Shown: one piece after another, positions 44,164 through 54,591 of the stretch
Layout of the letters: each line of letters begins with the position of its first letter
How positions within the stretch are numbered: position 1 is the first letter of the stretch
Source: Protopterus annectens
Lineage: Eukaryota > Chordata > Ceratodontiformes > Protopteridae
Assembly (NCBI RefSeq): GCF_019279795.1
Contig: NC_056750.1
Span: forward strand, 823,768,732 to 823,832,731
DNA length: 64,000 nucleotides
Direction: 5' to 3'
Position numbers and translations under genes: made by a program
The notes under the pieces: generated by a model
Seen by the model: the letters and a program-made list of their open reading frames with translations, nothing else
What the model was told of the DNA's origin: nothing
Database searches by the model: none

Positions 44164-45135
44164 CAGGAATCTGGAAAGCCAGGGTTTGTTGATGTTGGGA
44201 CCTTATGGATATTAGGTACCACTGCATATTTCTTATGTAGAGTCTGCAAGAGGAATCATATGAATCTTGGATGCCATGAATCTTAGTATCCTTAAATGTA
44301 GATATAGATATAGATATAGAGGTAGCTATATATATAAAGCTACTTTTTTCTAAGGATGAATAGCTCTTCGAAATGAGGACTTTAGGAGACACTGAAGGAA
44401 AACAGTCCTATGAAAAGTAGTCAAACAAGACGTTCTCCAAGTTTGTTAAAAAGTGTTATACGTACCTCAGCCCAGTTTAACCTCAGTCCGTGAAGAGATC
44501 ACTTACTGAAATGAGACTTTCCTGGCACTTTGTAAAGGACTCTACAAAGATAAGCAGGTGATCTAAATAATGAAAATGTGAATACTTTGCAGTCTACAGT
44601 AAGCTATCCATAGAGTTAGAGAGTTTGTGAGCACGTTTGGAACAGGAGATAACCCAAAGAGTAATGCCTAGAACTGAAAGTATAATCCAAACACAGAAAA
44701 TATAGAGAAGCATTTGAACTCTAAGGCTATAGGGATGTAATCTACATATACTAAAAAAATGAAAGGGGTAATCGATATCAAATCATGAACAGATATCAGT
44801 TTTAACTCTGGGACTTTCATACACTAATTTAGAAAGGAAAGATCTAAGACTGGTCTCCAAAAGTCTTCTTTCTTTAGTACTAGGTACATTCTTGAATAAA
44901 ACCCCTTCCCTGTCAGAGAAAGAGGGACAGCTTCTATTACCTCCTGAGTCAGAAGATGCTGAATAGCAGAAAGGAAAAAAAATGCTTTCAACTTTTTCAA
45001 CAGGTGGGTGTGGAGGAACCCCCTGAAAAGGAGAAGGGACTGCTGAAGTATTACTTTCAGAATCTGTTGCCAAAGAGATAAATGAGGAGCCATATTTTGG
45101 GGGGACTTAAAACTTGTAGGTAATGTGATTACCAT
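44164..45135 (-). pseudogene. Reverse transcriptase of the DIRS-like element
   Basis: The minus-strand stretch 45135-44824 contains EVIEAVPLSLTGKGFYSRMY and LVLKKEDFWRPVLDLSFLN. This is the GKGFYSR-F-VPKK-G--RP-LDLR-LN signature of DIRS-type RTs. Near 44558-44569 the frame reads HYLDHLLIF, where the active site should be YLDD; the second catalytic Asp is His. Between these blocks and after them the sequence is frameshifted. The protein would copy the element RNA into DNA. Confidence 0.85.
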
Positions 45136-46870
45136 TTGCAGATAGTCATTTAGATTTGCTTGACTGTCCTGGATTCTGACAGGGTTCTCCTTTCTATTTT
45201 GAGCTATTGCTTTTGAAATGCCTGCTTACCAGATGTTTGCTATGTTGGCTCATCATGCTTTTTATGAGAAAGTGCTAGGGTAGGTATAAAACCTTTAATA
45301 AGCTTGGAGAAGAAAGGCTCAAAAATCAGAGTCACTCCCAAATCAGTTTCTTTCCCTTATCATACATATTAAGGACCTCAGCAGCAAATGTCCCAAAACA
45401 ATCTCCCTATCTAAAGAAGAATTCAACATTTCAGGTTTAAAATGTAAACATGTAACCAGGAAAACCTTTTCATAATAGTTCCAATAGCAGCTGCTTGAGA
45501 AGAGACATCAACCTGGGACAGTGAAACAATAAGTGAAGTTATGGAAGAGTTTTCCTCAGAAGAGGGAAATATCTATAATGGTGCTCATATTCTCAAAAGA
45601 CACAAGTAAAAAGTCTGTCATGTGAGTTTTTCCCAACTCTATCAAAGGCTTTCCGAGCCTTGGCAGAAGTGGAGGGGTAACATGTATAAAATGTTTAGTA
45701 ATATCAGGATTGGCCAAATAAATTACTGCAAGGTCAGATCTTAAAATAAGCAAAAAAAAAAAACTTCAACATGAGAGCTTGGCAATTTAGTACTCTTAAA
45801 AATAAGTGTGGAAGAATACAGTTTTTCCTAAATCTATCAAGGGATTTCCCATTGTTATCAGAAGGTTAGTGATTAGCATATGCTAAATGTTTAGCGACAA
45901 CATGATTTTCCAAAGAAATGACTGCAGGATTAGATCTGGGATTAAAAAAAAATTGTAAGATTGAGGAACCCTGTACAATTCATCTGTCTTCTTCAGGTTT
46001 GCAGTCTGTCTATCAAGCCTGTTACAAGCTGTAATAAAGACATCCTCCAATGCTGGAACTGCAGGAGGAACAGGGATGGGTTGAAAAAATTCCAGTTGTA
46101 GCAAATGATAATATTTCTTCAAGGATACTGGAATATCATTATGTTCCAACTGAAACAATTGGTTCAATTATAGATACGGTTGCAGATAAAGAAAGTCTTC
46201 CAAGTGAAAGTCAGAAGAAACATTCTCTTCAGAATATGAATCAGTCACCTAAAGAAAGACAACATACATTACCTCAAAATCATTTCCCTGTTCTTTATTC
46301 TGGGAATATTTAGGAAGTGAAGAATTTATTTTTCTATTGCTAGTAAAATTAGAATGAGAGGGGGAACAGCCAACTAAGCCCTGAGCTAATTCCAATAAGT
46401 CATCCCTGTCAAAGGTAACTGAGACAAGGGAAGATAAATGTTTAACTGTCTCCTTTTTCATAGAAATTTCCTTAGAAACAGACTAACAAATGTTAGGAAA
46501 ATCACCCTGAGGAACACGTATCCCAATCCAGCTTGGCAGGGATTCACATGATACTCCGATAATGAATTCCCTAGCATTTTTCACAGAAAAAGTTAAGTGG
46601 AAGGTTAAGTGAACTTATCTGCCCATCAATGGAGAGATGCTAGCCAACTGACACTTCTTGGAATCCTGCAAGATGAGCAATCTTTGATGGCAGGAATGCT
46701 GTGGAGGGTTTGGTTCCGAGACCATTAATTTTCTTCAACTCCGCTTGAATTGTCAGTAGCCTGGGTACATGGAAGGTGCTTTCAAGGTCTGGAACCTGGC
46801 TGGTTGTTATATCCTGTGAAGGGTATTTCCCATATAGCAAGGGGTACTGCAGCAGTGATTAAATGACAGT
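45136..46870 (-). pseudogene. Gag-like region of the DIRS-like element
   Basis: Stretches at 46167-45883, 45753-45556 and 46840-46640 have the composition expected upstream of a DIRS RT. The first has VPPAVPALEDVFITACNRLD and KKTDELYRVPQ, close to the (D/K)LYR-P pattern seen in DIRS gag. No catalytic motif is expected. The N-terminal limit near 46870 is a guess, and stops are frequent. Confidence 0.5.
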
Positions 46871-47540
46871 CATGCATCTGTCTTACTGGATGTATAAAAT
46901 CACACTGATTGTGGATAATGTCCAATTGGACAGGGATAATGTAAGGGATGTAGCTGAGCTACATCACTTACAACCAGAGTTAAGCATCTGCATGCTATAT
47001 CCATTCCTGGGTATGCATTAACCATCTTGGTAAATAAGGACCTCCAGCAACTGACAGGGATCACACTGGGGATATCACAGATGTCAGTCTGATGAATCTT
47101 AAACTAGCTCCTCAACAGCAAGGAGAGGCCTTTTATGACATCATCCATTTCTCTGAAGTCCTGGGGGGTCATTGATTGCACCTACATTGCTATCAAGATC
47201 CCACAAGTACTTGTGCTACATTAACAGAAAGGGCTTCCACTTCCAGCACTGCCAGGTAATCTGTAATGTCCAAAATATAATATGTCTGTGCAGCAGCCAG
47301 TTTATACAAATCACACATTTGGCACACATCCAACATATGCCAACAATTCTTCAAAAGAGGCTTCTCAAAGGGTTACCTGGTTGAAAGGTGCACTCACATG
47401 CCAGATAGATAAGCTGTACACACAGATACCATTCATGCAGGGAGCTGATCTCATATTATGTCATCTTTTGTGTGTTGCAGGTGATGATCCCAGTATGCAG
47501 ACCCTGGACCTTGCTGGAAATGGCCAGTTGGTCATGTGAT
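46871..47540. other. Non-genic stretch, no gene recognised
   Basis: Short motif-free frames only. It lies between the DIRS-like element and a PLE terminus on the plus strand and may belong to the latter. Confidence 0.4.
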
Positions 47541-47690
47541 GCTATAGCAACATTATATAAAGGTTGCAATCTGATGTACGGTAATTAGTTCTGATGAAGT
47601 CTATGGTGACAAAAGTACTTAACGACATTTTGGTGCTAAAGTCTTTTGGATTATTAAAGTTTGTTTTTGCACATGTTGGGCTCGTTGACT
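47541..47690 (+). mobile_element. Isolated Penelope-like terminus
   Basis: A TATA-like TATATAAA at 47555-47562 is followed by GTTCTGATGAAGTC and an AAAGTACTTAACGAC block, then TTATTAAAGTTTG. This parallels the 3' end of the 18.9 kb PLE, which reads TTCTGATGAAGTCAG, AAAGTGCTTGATGAC and TTAATAAAGTGTGG on its coding strand. No PLE coding sequence is attached, so it looks like a solo terminal repeat. Confidence 0.65.
47588..47623 (+). ncRNA. Hammerhead-like ribozyme motif in the isolated PLE terminus
   Basis: GUU (stem I), CUGAUGA (47591-47597), an extra A, GUC-loop-GAC (stem II, perfect), AAA in place of GAA, the perfect palindrome AGUACU (47614-47619, stem III), U at the cleavage position and AAC closing stem I. 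The order and pairing fit a hammerhead. The change of the conserved G to A after stem II should inactivate it. Confidence 0.5.
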
Positions 47691-48690
47691 TCTGTTTTGC
47701 ACCTCGTGCCCTTGTAGGTGTGAAGGCATCCTTCCTGCAGTTCTTAGTTTTCTTCTGTGTGGATTGCCACTTCCTAGGTATGTATCAATTCATTGATTTG
47801 ATGCAACCAAAAGTGAGGTATACAGTCAGTGCCACAGACATTGCTGCAATTGATAGTTGTATACATGTTTTTTCTTGGGGGGGGGGTAGATGTTTTCAAC
47901 TGTCCTTGATGAGTTTTGTTCTTTCTGGCAAATCAGTGTGAATTACAGTTACTACCAATAGTGTCAGACATTTGAGTTTTAGACTTAGCCTTAAAAATAA
48001 AAGAATGCTAATGCAAAATCTGTTATTCCAACAATTTTGTCAGTATATAAAGGCAATAACTGTTAATGACATTTGGTCTTTAGCCCACCATCACTTTTGG
48101 ATTCTCCTGGATTCTTGTGATATGACATTGAGACATATTGGAGGTAGTGTTGTACACTTTTCTGACAGCAGTAAGATAAATTCCTGTGTGGCAGTTTTTT
48201 ATGCATTTATTCACTTTTTAGGCACAGCCAAATACCTGAAGTATATAGTCACAGTCCTACAAGTGGCTTTAATTGATGGGCATGTGTGTGTTCGTGTGTG
48301 TGTGCATGTGTGCGTGTGTGCTTGCGCATGTGCATGTGCGTGTGTGTAGGAGGTTAAAATAAATTACTGTGCCCAGTAGTTATAATTTTTATTTTATTAC
48401 ATTATATAAAAAAAAAACAATGCGTGAGAAGGTCACTGAAAAACCAATCAGTAAAAACAAAATGAAAACTCTAGCAAAGCTAGAACTTTCACTGTATCAG
48501 AGGCACATGAGAAACATGCAAATGATCCTTATGAACATCAGATGTTTCAGCTAATTGGTGATTCTGAATGCCCATGACTTGTTTTGTCGCTTTAATGGAC
48601 AATTTCAGGCCAATAAAGCCAAACCCCACTAGCTGTGGATATGCATATTTCGGCCTTGTTATGACCTCGTCAACACAGTACTCTGCTTGC

Positions 48691-48729
<39 letters not shown>

Positions 48730-48921
48730 GGGGTTGCTGTTTATCTAACAATAGCAAGCTGGTCATATTTTTTTTTACTTTCTCTTACAGTCATCCATAA
48801 GCACTGTACACAATAAGTGGCTGTCTGTGGTGGATGGGGGAGGATCTGTGTGTGATTGACAGAATGTCTTGGGCTGTGACACCTTTTAACAGCTTTTAGT
48901 ATTCTGGTTGAATTTTTGTAT
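47691..48921. other. Non-genic stretch with TG-rich microsatellites
   Basis: Imperfect TG/CG tracts occur near 48275-48348, and a pure (TG)n-(AG)n tract near 48692-48730. Open frames at 47594-47941 and 47972-48349 carry no motif that I recognise; the second ends in the TG tract. Confidence 0.45.
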
Positions 48922-49080
48922 ATGATTATGGTTCGATTCTCAGCTGGGGAGCCTTCTGTGTGGAATCTGCATGCCGTCCCTGTGATCACGTGGGTTTCCT
49001 TTCACATTCCAAAGACATGCAGTAGTTGGATTGAACACTCTAACGTGGCCATAGGTGACAGTGTGTGCATGTGAGTGAGT
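48922..49080 (+). mobile_element. V-SINE/DANA-like SINE fragment
   Basis: A B-box-like GGTTCGATTCTCAGCTGGGG near 48930 leads into CTTCTGTGTGGAATCTGCATG, GTGGGTTTCC and CCAAAGACATGCAG, the V-SINE central domain. It continues with GAACACTCTAACGTGGCC and a GTGTGTGCATGTGAGTGAGT segment. The A box and the 3' tail are missing or lie in the PLE that follows at once. Confidence 0.8.
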
Positions 49081-49124
49081 GGTACAAAATCACAAAGAAC
49101 ACCAGCAGGACTGCCACAACTGTT

Positions 49125-49580
49125 GGCATAAACTGGAAAGGCTTTAATAAAATGTCAGATAAAACAAAGGATGAGCACTTTCGCATATTACACTTCCTCA
49201 GATCCATACATACAAGCAAAAAATCAGACTTTTAAAACCATTACACTAATCACAAAGCAATCCATCAACTAATAAAATCAACATTTTAATTTATGCTCCT
49301 TAAGTGCGGGTTTTAAATAAATACTAGTGTTAATTCCTGGATGTCTGTCTGCTGATAGCTTCAGTATCCATCTCAATTCAACTTGTTCTACCTGATTATT
49401 CAACCCCCCCCCCTCTGAAATTCTCCTTTAAATGTTGTAAAGCTCTAAATGAGAATTTATGTCCCACATTTTCATTAATATACCTAGCCAATGCATTATT
49501 CATGCATTTGGTGGGAAAACTATAGGGATTTAAAGAAAGAATATTATTACACCATATGCATGAGATTAGGAATAAGAACA
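49125..49580 (-). mobile_element. Penelope-like element fragment (C-terminus and 3' end)
   Basis: The minus-strand stretch 49581-49396 ends in LARYINENVGHKFSFRALQ and HLKENFRGGG, the block just after the GIY-YIG core in another PLE subfamily. Further on, the frame gives a LRWILK-like and SADRHPGIN-like C-terminus near 49.39-49.32 kb. The 3' end carries a hammerhead-like core and a TTTTATTAAAGCC stretch. The fragment differs in sequence from the array at 18.9-25.5 kb. Confidence 0.75.
49169..49205 (-). ncRNA. Hammerhead-like ribozyme motif in the 49-kb PLE
   Basis: The minus strand reads GGAU, CUGAGGA, extra A, a weak stem II (GUG/UGC), GAA, AGUGCU, C, AUCC. Stem I pairs perfectly over four bases (GGAU/AUCC). 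Stem III is a near-palindrome that could pair between two molecules. Both conserved core boxes (CUGANGA and GAA) are intact, apart from the additional A, which makes this the best of the three. Confidence 0.55.
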
Positions 49581-51150
49581 TGAGTAATGCAAGAAATAGT
49601 CATGGTCAGCTAAAGGTATGGTTGTATGTACTAGCTCATGCTACATGGCAGCATCTGTCTCACAACTTTCATTCATGACTACCCACATGTACAGAAGTAC
49701 ACTGACAGATCAGTGATGTTCCCACAGTGTTGCAACACCACAGCACTGAACATAACTACGGAAAAAGTTCCATTAACTGTCCAACTTGAACATCATACAT
49801 AGCATAATCACAGTATCAGCTGCAAACCTTATACACATATTTGTGCCATAAAAATGAACATAGCTGGGGGGCAGGGCAGAATAACGTTCACCACATGACC
49901 ACTTCAGGCAAGGTACATTGCCAAAGGCAACTATACTGGCAGAATTGTGGCATGCTGGAGGTGTGCACAACAACAAGATGTGGTTTTGGCAGTGTAGGAT
50001 GTTATCAGACAAATATGTATGGATATCAGGGCAAACTGTACCATAATCCACATAGTCTATATGCAGGGTTGTACTTTAACACATGAGATGCATCAAACAG
50101 ATCACAGGGATGTGTACCACTAACAACATGCTGAGAAATGACAACACAGCCACATACCTGATATAGCACATTATTATGGCATTAGTATTATGGAATTATG
50201 GCACATGCCTGACCTGGAATGTAACACATAGCTAGCACCAAAGCCATTGAATCAGCAAGATAAAAAATATGTGTAATTCAACAAATAATCAATGGCAGGC
50301 AGTACACATCGACCATGGAACATGCATTATAATATGGGATACAAAGCAGGTATAGATTTGTGTGTATACACATGTATGTATGGAGAGGCATATATGGGAA
50401 ATAAACTTTAACATGAGGATGCAAATGGTGTGTATGGAAAAAGAAATGCATGTTGACCTGCGTGGGAGATATGTGCAATACCCAGAATAAAATGCCAGAA
50501 ATATCACCGGTATGCACAATGAAGTATATCTGTGCATAATGTAATGGTAGGCAACAATACAATGTTGAATATATGAGGTTATATGCTGCTGATGAGTAGA
50601 AATGTTTGCTATATGTCAATTAATGAGCTGCTAAAATGGAAACAGGGTGATTGACATATATAACAGTGCATATTACCTATTAAATCCCAATAACAACTAT
50701 GTACAATATAATACAGCATGACATCAGTCAGTAATGTCAGGTAAATGAGCAGCAAAACCCTGTGACATCAAACATTTGAGAACACATTTACAGATGTAGT
50801 AGTCAGTACAGCTGTTATCCTTGTCACAGGATTAGAATGACACAACAAGATACACGCTGGATCAACTACCACTGCTACTCTGGAAACCTTGTGGCCATGG
50901 TGCGGTACTGAGGATCAAGTTGTGGTGACAATAAAAGGATGGGACATGGTGTGGGTATGACCATTACTTCCATTTGTCTGACTAGGTAGACCAACAGCAG
51001 ATGTGCATGCATGTTGCAGCACAGACGATGAAGTTGGAGTGCCATGTTTAAGTACACTGATGGGGGAGTCTGCTTCTCCCCACTGGTGGTAATCTGCTCA
51101 TGAGGGTATGTAGCACCCTCATTGTACTATGGCACTGTTCTAGTGCTGCC
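49581..51150. other. Non-genic stretch, no gene recognised
   Basis: Motif-free short frames only. Confidence 0.5.
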
Positions 51151-51335
51151 ATAATACATATTTCAGTAGAGCATGTAACAGATACTACACTGTTATCTTG
51201 AACATGTAACAGATACTACATTGTCATGTTGTGCAGCTGGTGCCAACCATAATACATATTTCAGTAGAGCATGTATCAGATACTACAGTGTCATGTTGAG
51301 TGTGTAACAGATACTACACTGTCATGTTGTGCAGC
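51150..51335. repeat. Imperfect tandem repeats around TGTAACAGATACTACA
   Basis: The word TGTAACAGATACTACA or a close variant occurs at about 51175, 51207, 51271 and 51305, in two larger units that also share CATAATACATATTTCAGTAG and TTGTGCAGCTGGTGC. No coding sign. Confidence 0.8.
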
Positions 51336-51557
51336 TGGTGCTGCTATGACCTCTCCATTTCTGTGCTTCTGATTTTCACACAACATAGGCAGTTGCTGTA
51401 CTATATGATAGGTAACATGGGCAAGTGTGCACAGGTCAGTGCTATGACATCATTGTGGACATTCATGCACCTATGGCAGTTAGCATGCACCCTGTGACAT
51501 GCATCCTTGCCTGTCAGCTTCACTCCCACATGTAATCCAATGGTCATCAGCAGTCTG

Positions 51558-52115
51558 TCATGAGAAAGATTCACCATCAGTGCCAGACTCAACATGAGAC
51601 AGCATGTCATGGTCATCATCTTGTTCGTTATCTAATGCCTCACCATCAGTGCCAGACTCAACATGAGACTGCATGTCATGGTCGTCATCTTGTTCGTTAT
51701 CTAATGCCTCACCATCAGTGCCAGACTCAACATGAGACAGCATGTCATGGTCGTCATCTTGTTCGTTATCTAATGCCTCACCATCAGTGCCAGACTCAAC
51801 ATGAGACAGCATGTCATGGTCGTCATCTTGTTCGTTATCTACTGCCTCACCATCAGTGCCAGACTCAACATGAGACAGCATGTCATGGTCGTCATCTTGT
51901 TCGTTATCTAATGCCTCACCATCAGTGCCAGACTCAACATGAGACAGCATGTGATGGTCATCATCTTGTTCATTTTCTAATGCCTCACCATTAGTGCCAG
52001 ACTCAACATGAGACAGCATGTCATGGTCATCATCTTGTTCATTATCTAATGCCTCTACAGGATCAGATTGGCTGGCCACACTATCCTCCTGATTGGAGGT
52101 TATACCATGAAACAT
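51558..52115 (-). CDS. Hypothetical acidic repeat protein or repeat-derived frame
   Basis: The minus strand encodes 185 residues made of a 23-residue repeat, ALDNEQDDDHDMLSHVESG plus TDGE, six to seven times. It is very acidic, with conserved DDDHDM. Upstream the same frame continues past one TAG into a Ser/Asp-rich stretch (STDCEMVYDVTQSDN, then NDTQDTALHSLYGSEWDS). A splice-acceptor-like TTGTATTTGCAG-type site lies near 52252. That upstream extension has the look of coding sequence and is not part of the repeat. The plus strand is also open through the array, so the frame may be an accident. I do not recognise the protein. It could be an exon of an unknown gene or the acidic N-terminus of a transposase. 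Confidence 0.3.
   Translation of the reverse strand: MFHGITSNQEDSVASQSDPVEALDNEQDDDHDMLSHVESGTNGEALENEQDDDHHMLSHVESGTDGEALDNEQDDDHDMLSHVESGTDGEAVDNEQDDDHDMLSHVESGTDGEALDNEQDDDHDMLSHVESGTDGEALDNEQDDDHDMQSHVESGTDGEALDNEQDDDHDMLSHVESGTDGESFS
51570..52060. repeat. 69-bp minisatellite, about seven units
   Basis: The unit contains CACCATCAGTGCCAGACTC, AACATGAGACAGCATGTC and ATGGTCGTCATCTTGTTCG. It recurs every 69 bp with a few substitutions. The period is a multiple of three, and no unit contains an indel, so open frames run through on both strands. Confidence 0.95.
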
Positions 52116-52259
52116 CTAACTGTCCCATTCTGAGCCATACAATGAATGCAATGCAGTGTCCTGTGTGTCATTGGCTGTATTATCAGATTGTGTCACATCG
52201 TATACCATCTCACAATCAGTGGACAAGCTACTGGAGGAGGCAGGAAAGTGCTGCAAATA

Positions 52260-53110
52260 CAGACAGATGAGACAAGCCATATCAATTTATATGTCAAATG
52301 AGGTAGAATATGACAGACGTTATTGGACAACTATCTAACTACAATTAATAATTATAGTGATATGGACTTACTGGGTCAGCATGGCTGTAGGTGGTGCTGG
52401 GACCCTATAGATCAGAGATATGCCATTTCTGTCACCTGTCAAGCAAATATTACATACAAGCAACATAAAGATGTTCCTGACAGATTCTTTTCTGACTCTA
52501 TCACTGGTGGTGAGAGTTGAAATGTCACTGTCATGTAAAAAGAGACACATACACAAAATGTTAGAAGTAAACTCATACATGTCATCATGTAGCATTGACA
52601 ATGATGTATAATACACAGCATAAAAGCTATACACATACCAGATGAGTGACAATGTTCCATAGGATATAACTGACTTAGGAAGCAAACCAATATTAATTAT
52701 TAATGTGACAGTTGTGATAAGCAGTGTTGCAGTACAGCAGCCATGTGAACTGTCCTACCAGGTCTGTCCTCACTGGTAGGTGACTACACCATCTGATGCA
52801 ATGATGTACTTATAAGTTATATGGAACACAAACAGCACATGAGTATATACCTCAGGCATGACAGGCAACAGAGGTAGACAAAGGCACACTAATAGACTGA
52901 GGACACACTTATGTCATGAGCATCACAGCTGTCCTGATGTTGATGGGCTTATACAATTGCATTATACAGCAGTACACGTAGTACTGACATTATCTACCCA
53001 TTGTTTAGGAAATATAACATGCTGTAATACTTACTGTGTGTGTCTGCAGCTGGACGCTTTCACCATACCCGACATAGTTCAGTCACATGACATTAATAAA
53101 AACAGAAGGT
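52260..53110. other. Non-genic stretch, no gene recognised
   Basis: Short overlapping frames on both strands carry no motif. Confidence 0.5.
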
Positions 53111-53111
53111 A

Positions 53112-54009
53112 CCATGTGTAAATGAACGTCAATCCCATTTAATTTGTTCAGAAACTCCCATGAGTCCTTACTAATATAATTAAAAATGCCCAGACTTTTT
53201 TTGCATATTTTGGTCTAAATATTTACTAATGAAGTAGGTCTTTGACCTTTTACCATCCACAATGGGCCTAAATTTTGGATTTCTTAAGCCCTTGTGCATT
53301 TTTGGTATCCCAAAAATACTGGCCACCCTGAGATGCTCATTCTTCATGTAATAATATTCGTTTTCATCAATCTGGGCTTGATACAACATGTCGTCCAACA
53401 ATAAGTCTGTCTTTCTATAGGACACTTTAATTTCACTTAATGAACTTTCTTCATATGCATCGTCCAACAATAATGAATTCATACCATCTAAGTAATCAAC
53501 CCTGTCCATTATGACTACTCCACTGCCTTTGTCAGGTTTCATGAACCTAACCATAGTGTCACTAACCAGATCAAAAAGCAGTTGTTGCTCTTCATCAGTC
53601 ATATTAGATCCAAAGTTGCCCTGGCATCTTTGGTTATTACCATAAATCCTTCTTATATCCTTCTCACATTTTTTTTTTTGAATAAATCAATAGTTTTATT
53701 TAAGGGAGGGTTAAAAGTACTAGACCTTTTACAACTGTCTCTGGGACAATACCCTCATTCATTCCCTTCATTAAACCAAACCTTTAGGTTCAGTTTTCTG
53801 GTATAACGCTTCAAGTCAATAATAGACTTCACCAAATTGCCTACTCTATATGGTACAAAAGTGAAACATTTGGCCATTAAATTAGCATGTATATCATTGA
53901 ACTTTGACTGGGAATAATTATAAATCTTAAAATCACCCTTCTTATTGAAAATAACAACAAGCTCTAATCCAGCACCATCACTGAGGTTATTAAAGCAAAC
54001 TAGGAGATT
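53112..54009 (-). pseudogene. PLE N-terminus and first RT motifs (inverted segment)
   Basis: The stretch 54036-53755 has FNKKGDFKIYNYSQSKFND and FTFVPYRVGNLVKSIIDLKR, the PLE N-terminal domain. The stretch 53602-53180 has MVRFMKPDKGSGVVIMDRVD, then SIFGIPKMHKGLRNPKFRPI and a truncated helix. A frame change near 53190 leads to NYISKDSWEFLNKLNGID, comparable to the SWDFPRKVN block in the 20-kb copies. The sequence then stops before the first catalytic Asp motif. No palm-domain active site is present. Confidence 0.88.
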
Positions 54010-54591
54010 TTGCAGTTTGATGGTAATATTGCACACAGGGTTGGAAAGACCCCTAAGTTTGTGTTGAGAAAGGACAGATCCCTAAAGGACATATTGGAAG
54101 GAAGGAAAAAGGATGGAAAAATTAATAGAAAAATTGGGAATTACAGGTGTAATGCTTGTGTATATTGTTCCTTTATACTTGAGACAAAGGAAAAGTTCAG
54201 AGTTAATGGGAGGATTATTAACATCTATGGGCACTATAATTGTAACAGCTGTAATGTCATTTACATGGCTAAATGTGAAAATTGTCCTATATTTTATATA
54301 GGTAAAACATCTAGGAAATTCAAAGTTAGGATCGGTGAGCACCTTGGTGACATTAGGCATTCTAGAATCACCAGTGCCCTGTACAGGCATGTACAAGAAC
54401 ATCAGGGCCATCAATTTAAATTTTTGACAGTTCAACAATTGGTCAAAGGTGAGCAGGGATGTATATTGGATGTTCAATTGGATGTACTGGAACTGAGGTG
54501 GCAGTTGTATTTTAATGCCTGTCAGTATCCAGGCATCAATGAAATGATAAGTATATCCAGTATTTTGAAAATGGACCACATTTTAGGCTAA
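54010..54591 (+). CDS. PLE linker and GIY-YIG nuclease (C-terminal fragment)
   Basis: This 193-codon frame is unbroken. RVGKTPKFVLRKDRSLKDIL opens it and matches the region after the RT thumb. YRCNACVYC is the cysteine-rich linker. The nuclease follows: CNSCNVIYMAKCENCPIFYI (GIY- and YIG-like parts), GKTSRKFKVRIGEH (conserved Arg and His), SALYRHVQEHQGHQFKF and LRWQLYFNACQYPGINE, ending at a stop at 54589-54591. The domain would nick target DNA at the insertion site. It has no RT attached and cannot act as an element on its own. A young insertion or chance preservation could explain the open frame. Confidence 0.9.
   Translation: MQFDGNIAHRVGKTPKFVLRKDRSLKDILEGRKKDGKINRKIGNYRCNACVYCSFILETKEKFRVNGRIINIYGHYNCNSCNVIYMAKCENCPIFYIGKTSRKFKVRIGEHLGDIRHSRITSALYRHVQEHQGHQFKFLTVQQLVKGEQGCILDVQLDVLELRWQLYFNACQYPGINEMISISSILKMDHILG

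Larger units (their letters stand above)
38906..46870 (-). mobile_element. DIRS-like tyrosine-recombinase retrotransposon, split by an L2-like LINE
   Basis: On the minus strand the order is gag-like region (46.9-45.2 kb), reverse transcriptase (45.1-44.2 kb), RNase H (44.16-43.73 kb), then the L2-like LINE inserted on the opposite strand (about 40.92-43.72 kb), then the C-terminal RNase H/linker (40.45-40.2 kb) and the tyrosine recombinase (about 39.85-38.9 kb). Gag, RT, RH and a tyrosine recombinase instead of a DDE integrase are diagnostic of DIRS elements. The coding parts on either side of the LINE read in the same orientation and correct order. Terminal and internal complementary repeats were not located. 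Confidence 0.85.

Noticed and set aside
47594..48349. Two plus-strand frames of 115 and 125 codons
   Set aside because: The first begins inside a PLE terminus and the second ends in a TG tract. Neither shows a motif or coding-like composition.
51560..51994. Plus-strand open frame of 144 codons through the 69-bp repeat
   Set aside because: It is the complement of the minus-strand repeat frame, rich in His, Gln and Cys, and lacks the non-repeat extension seen on the other strand.
54082..54579. Minus-strand frame of 165 codons
   Set aside because: It is a shadow of the plus-strand GIY-YIG frame, which has clear motifs.
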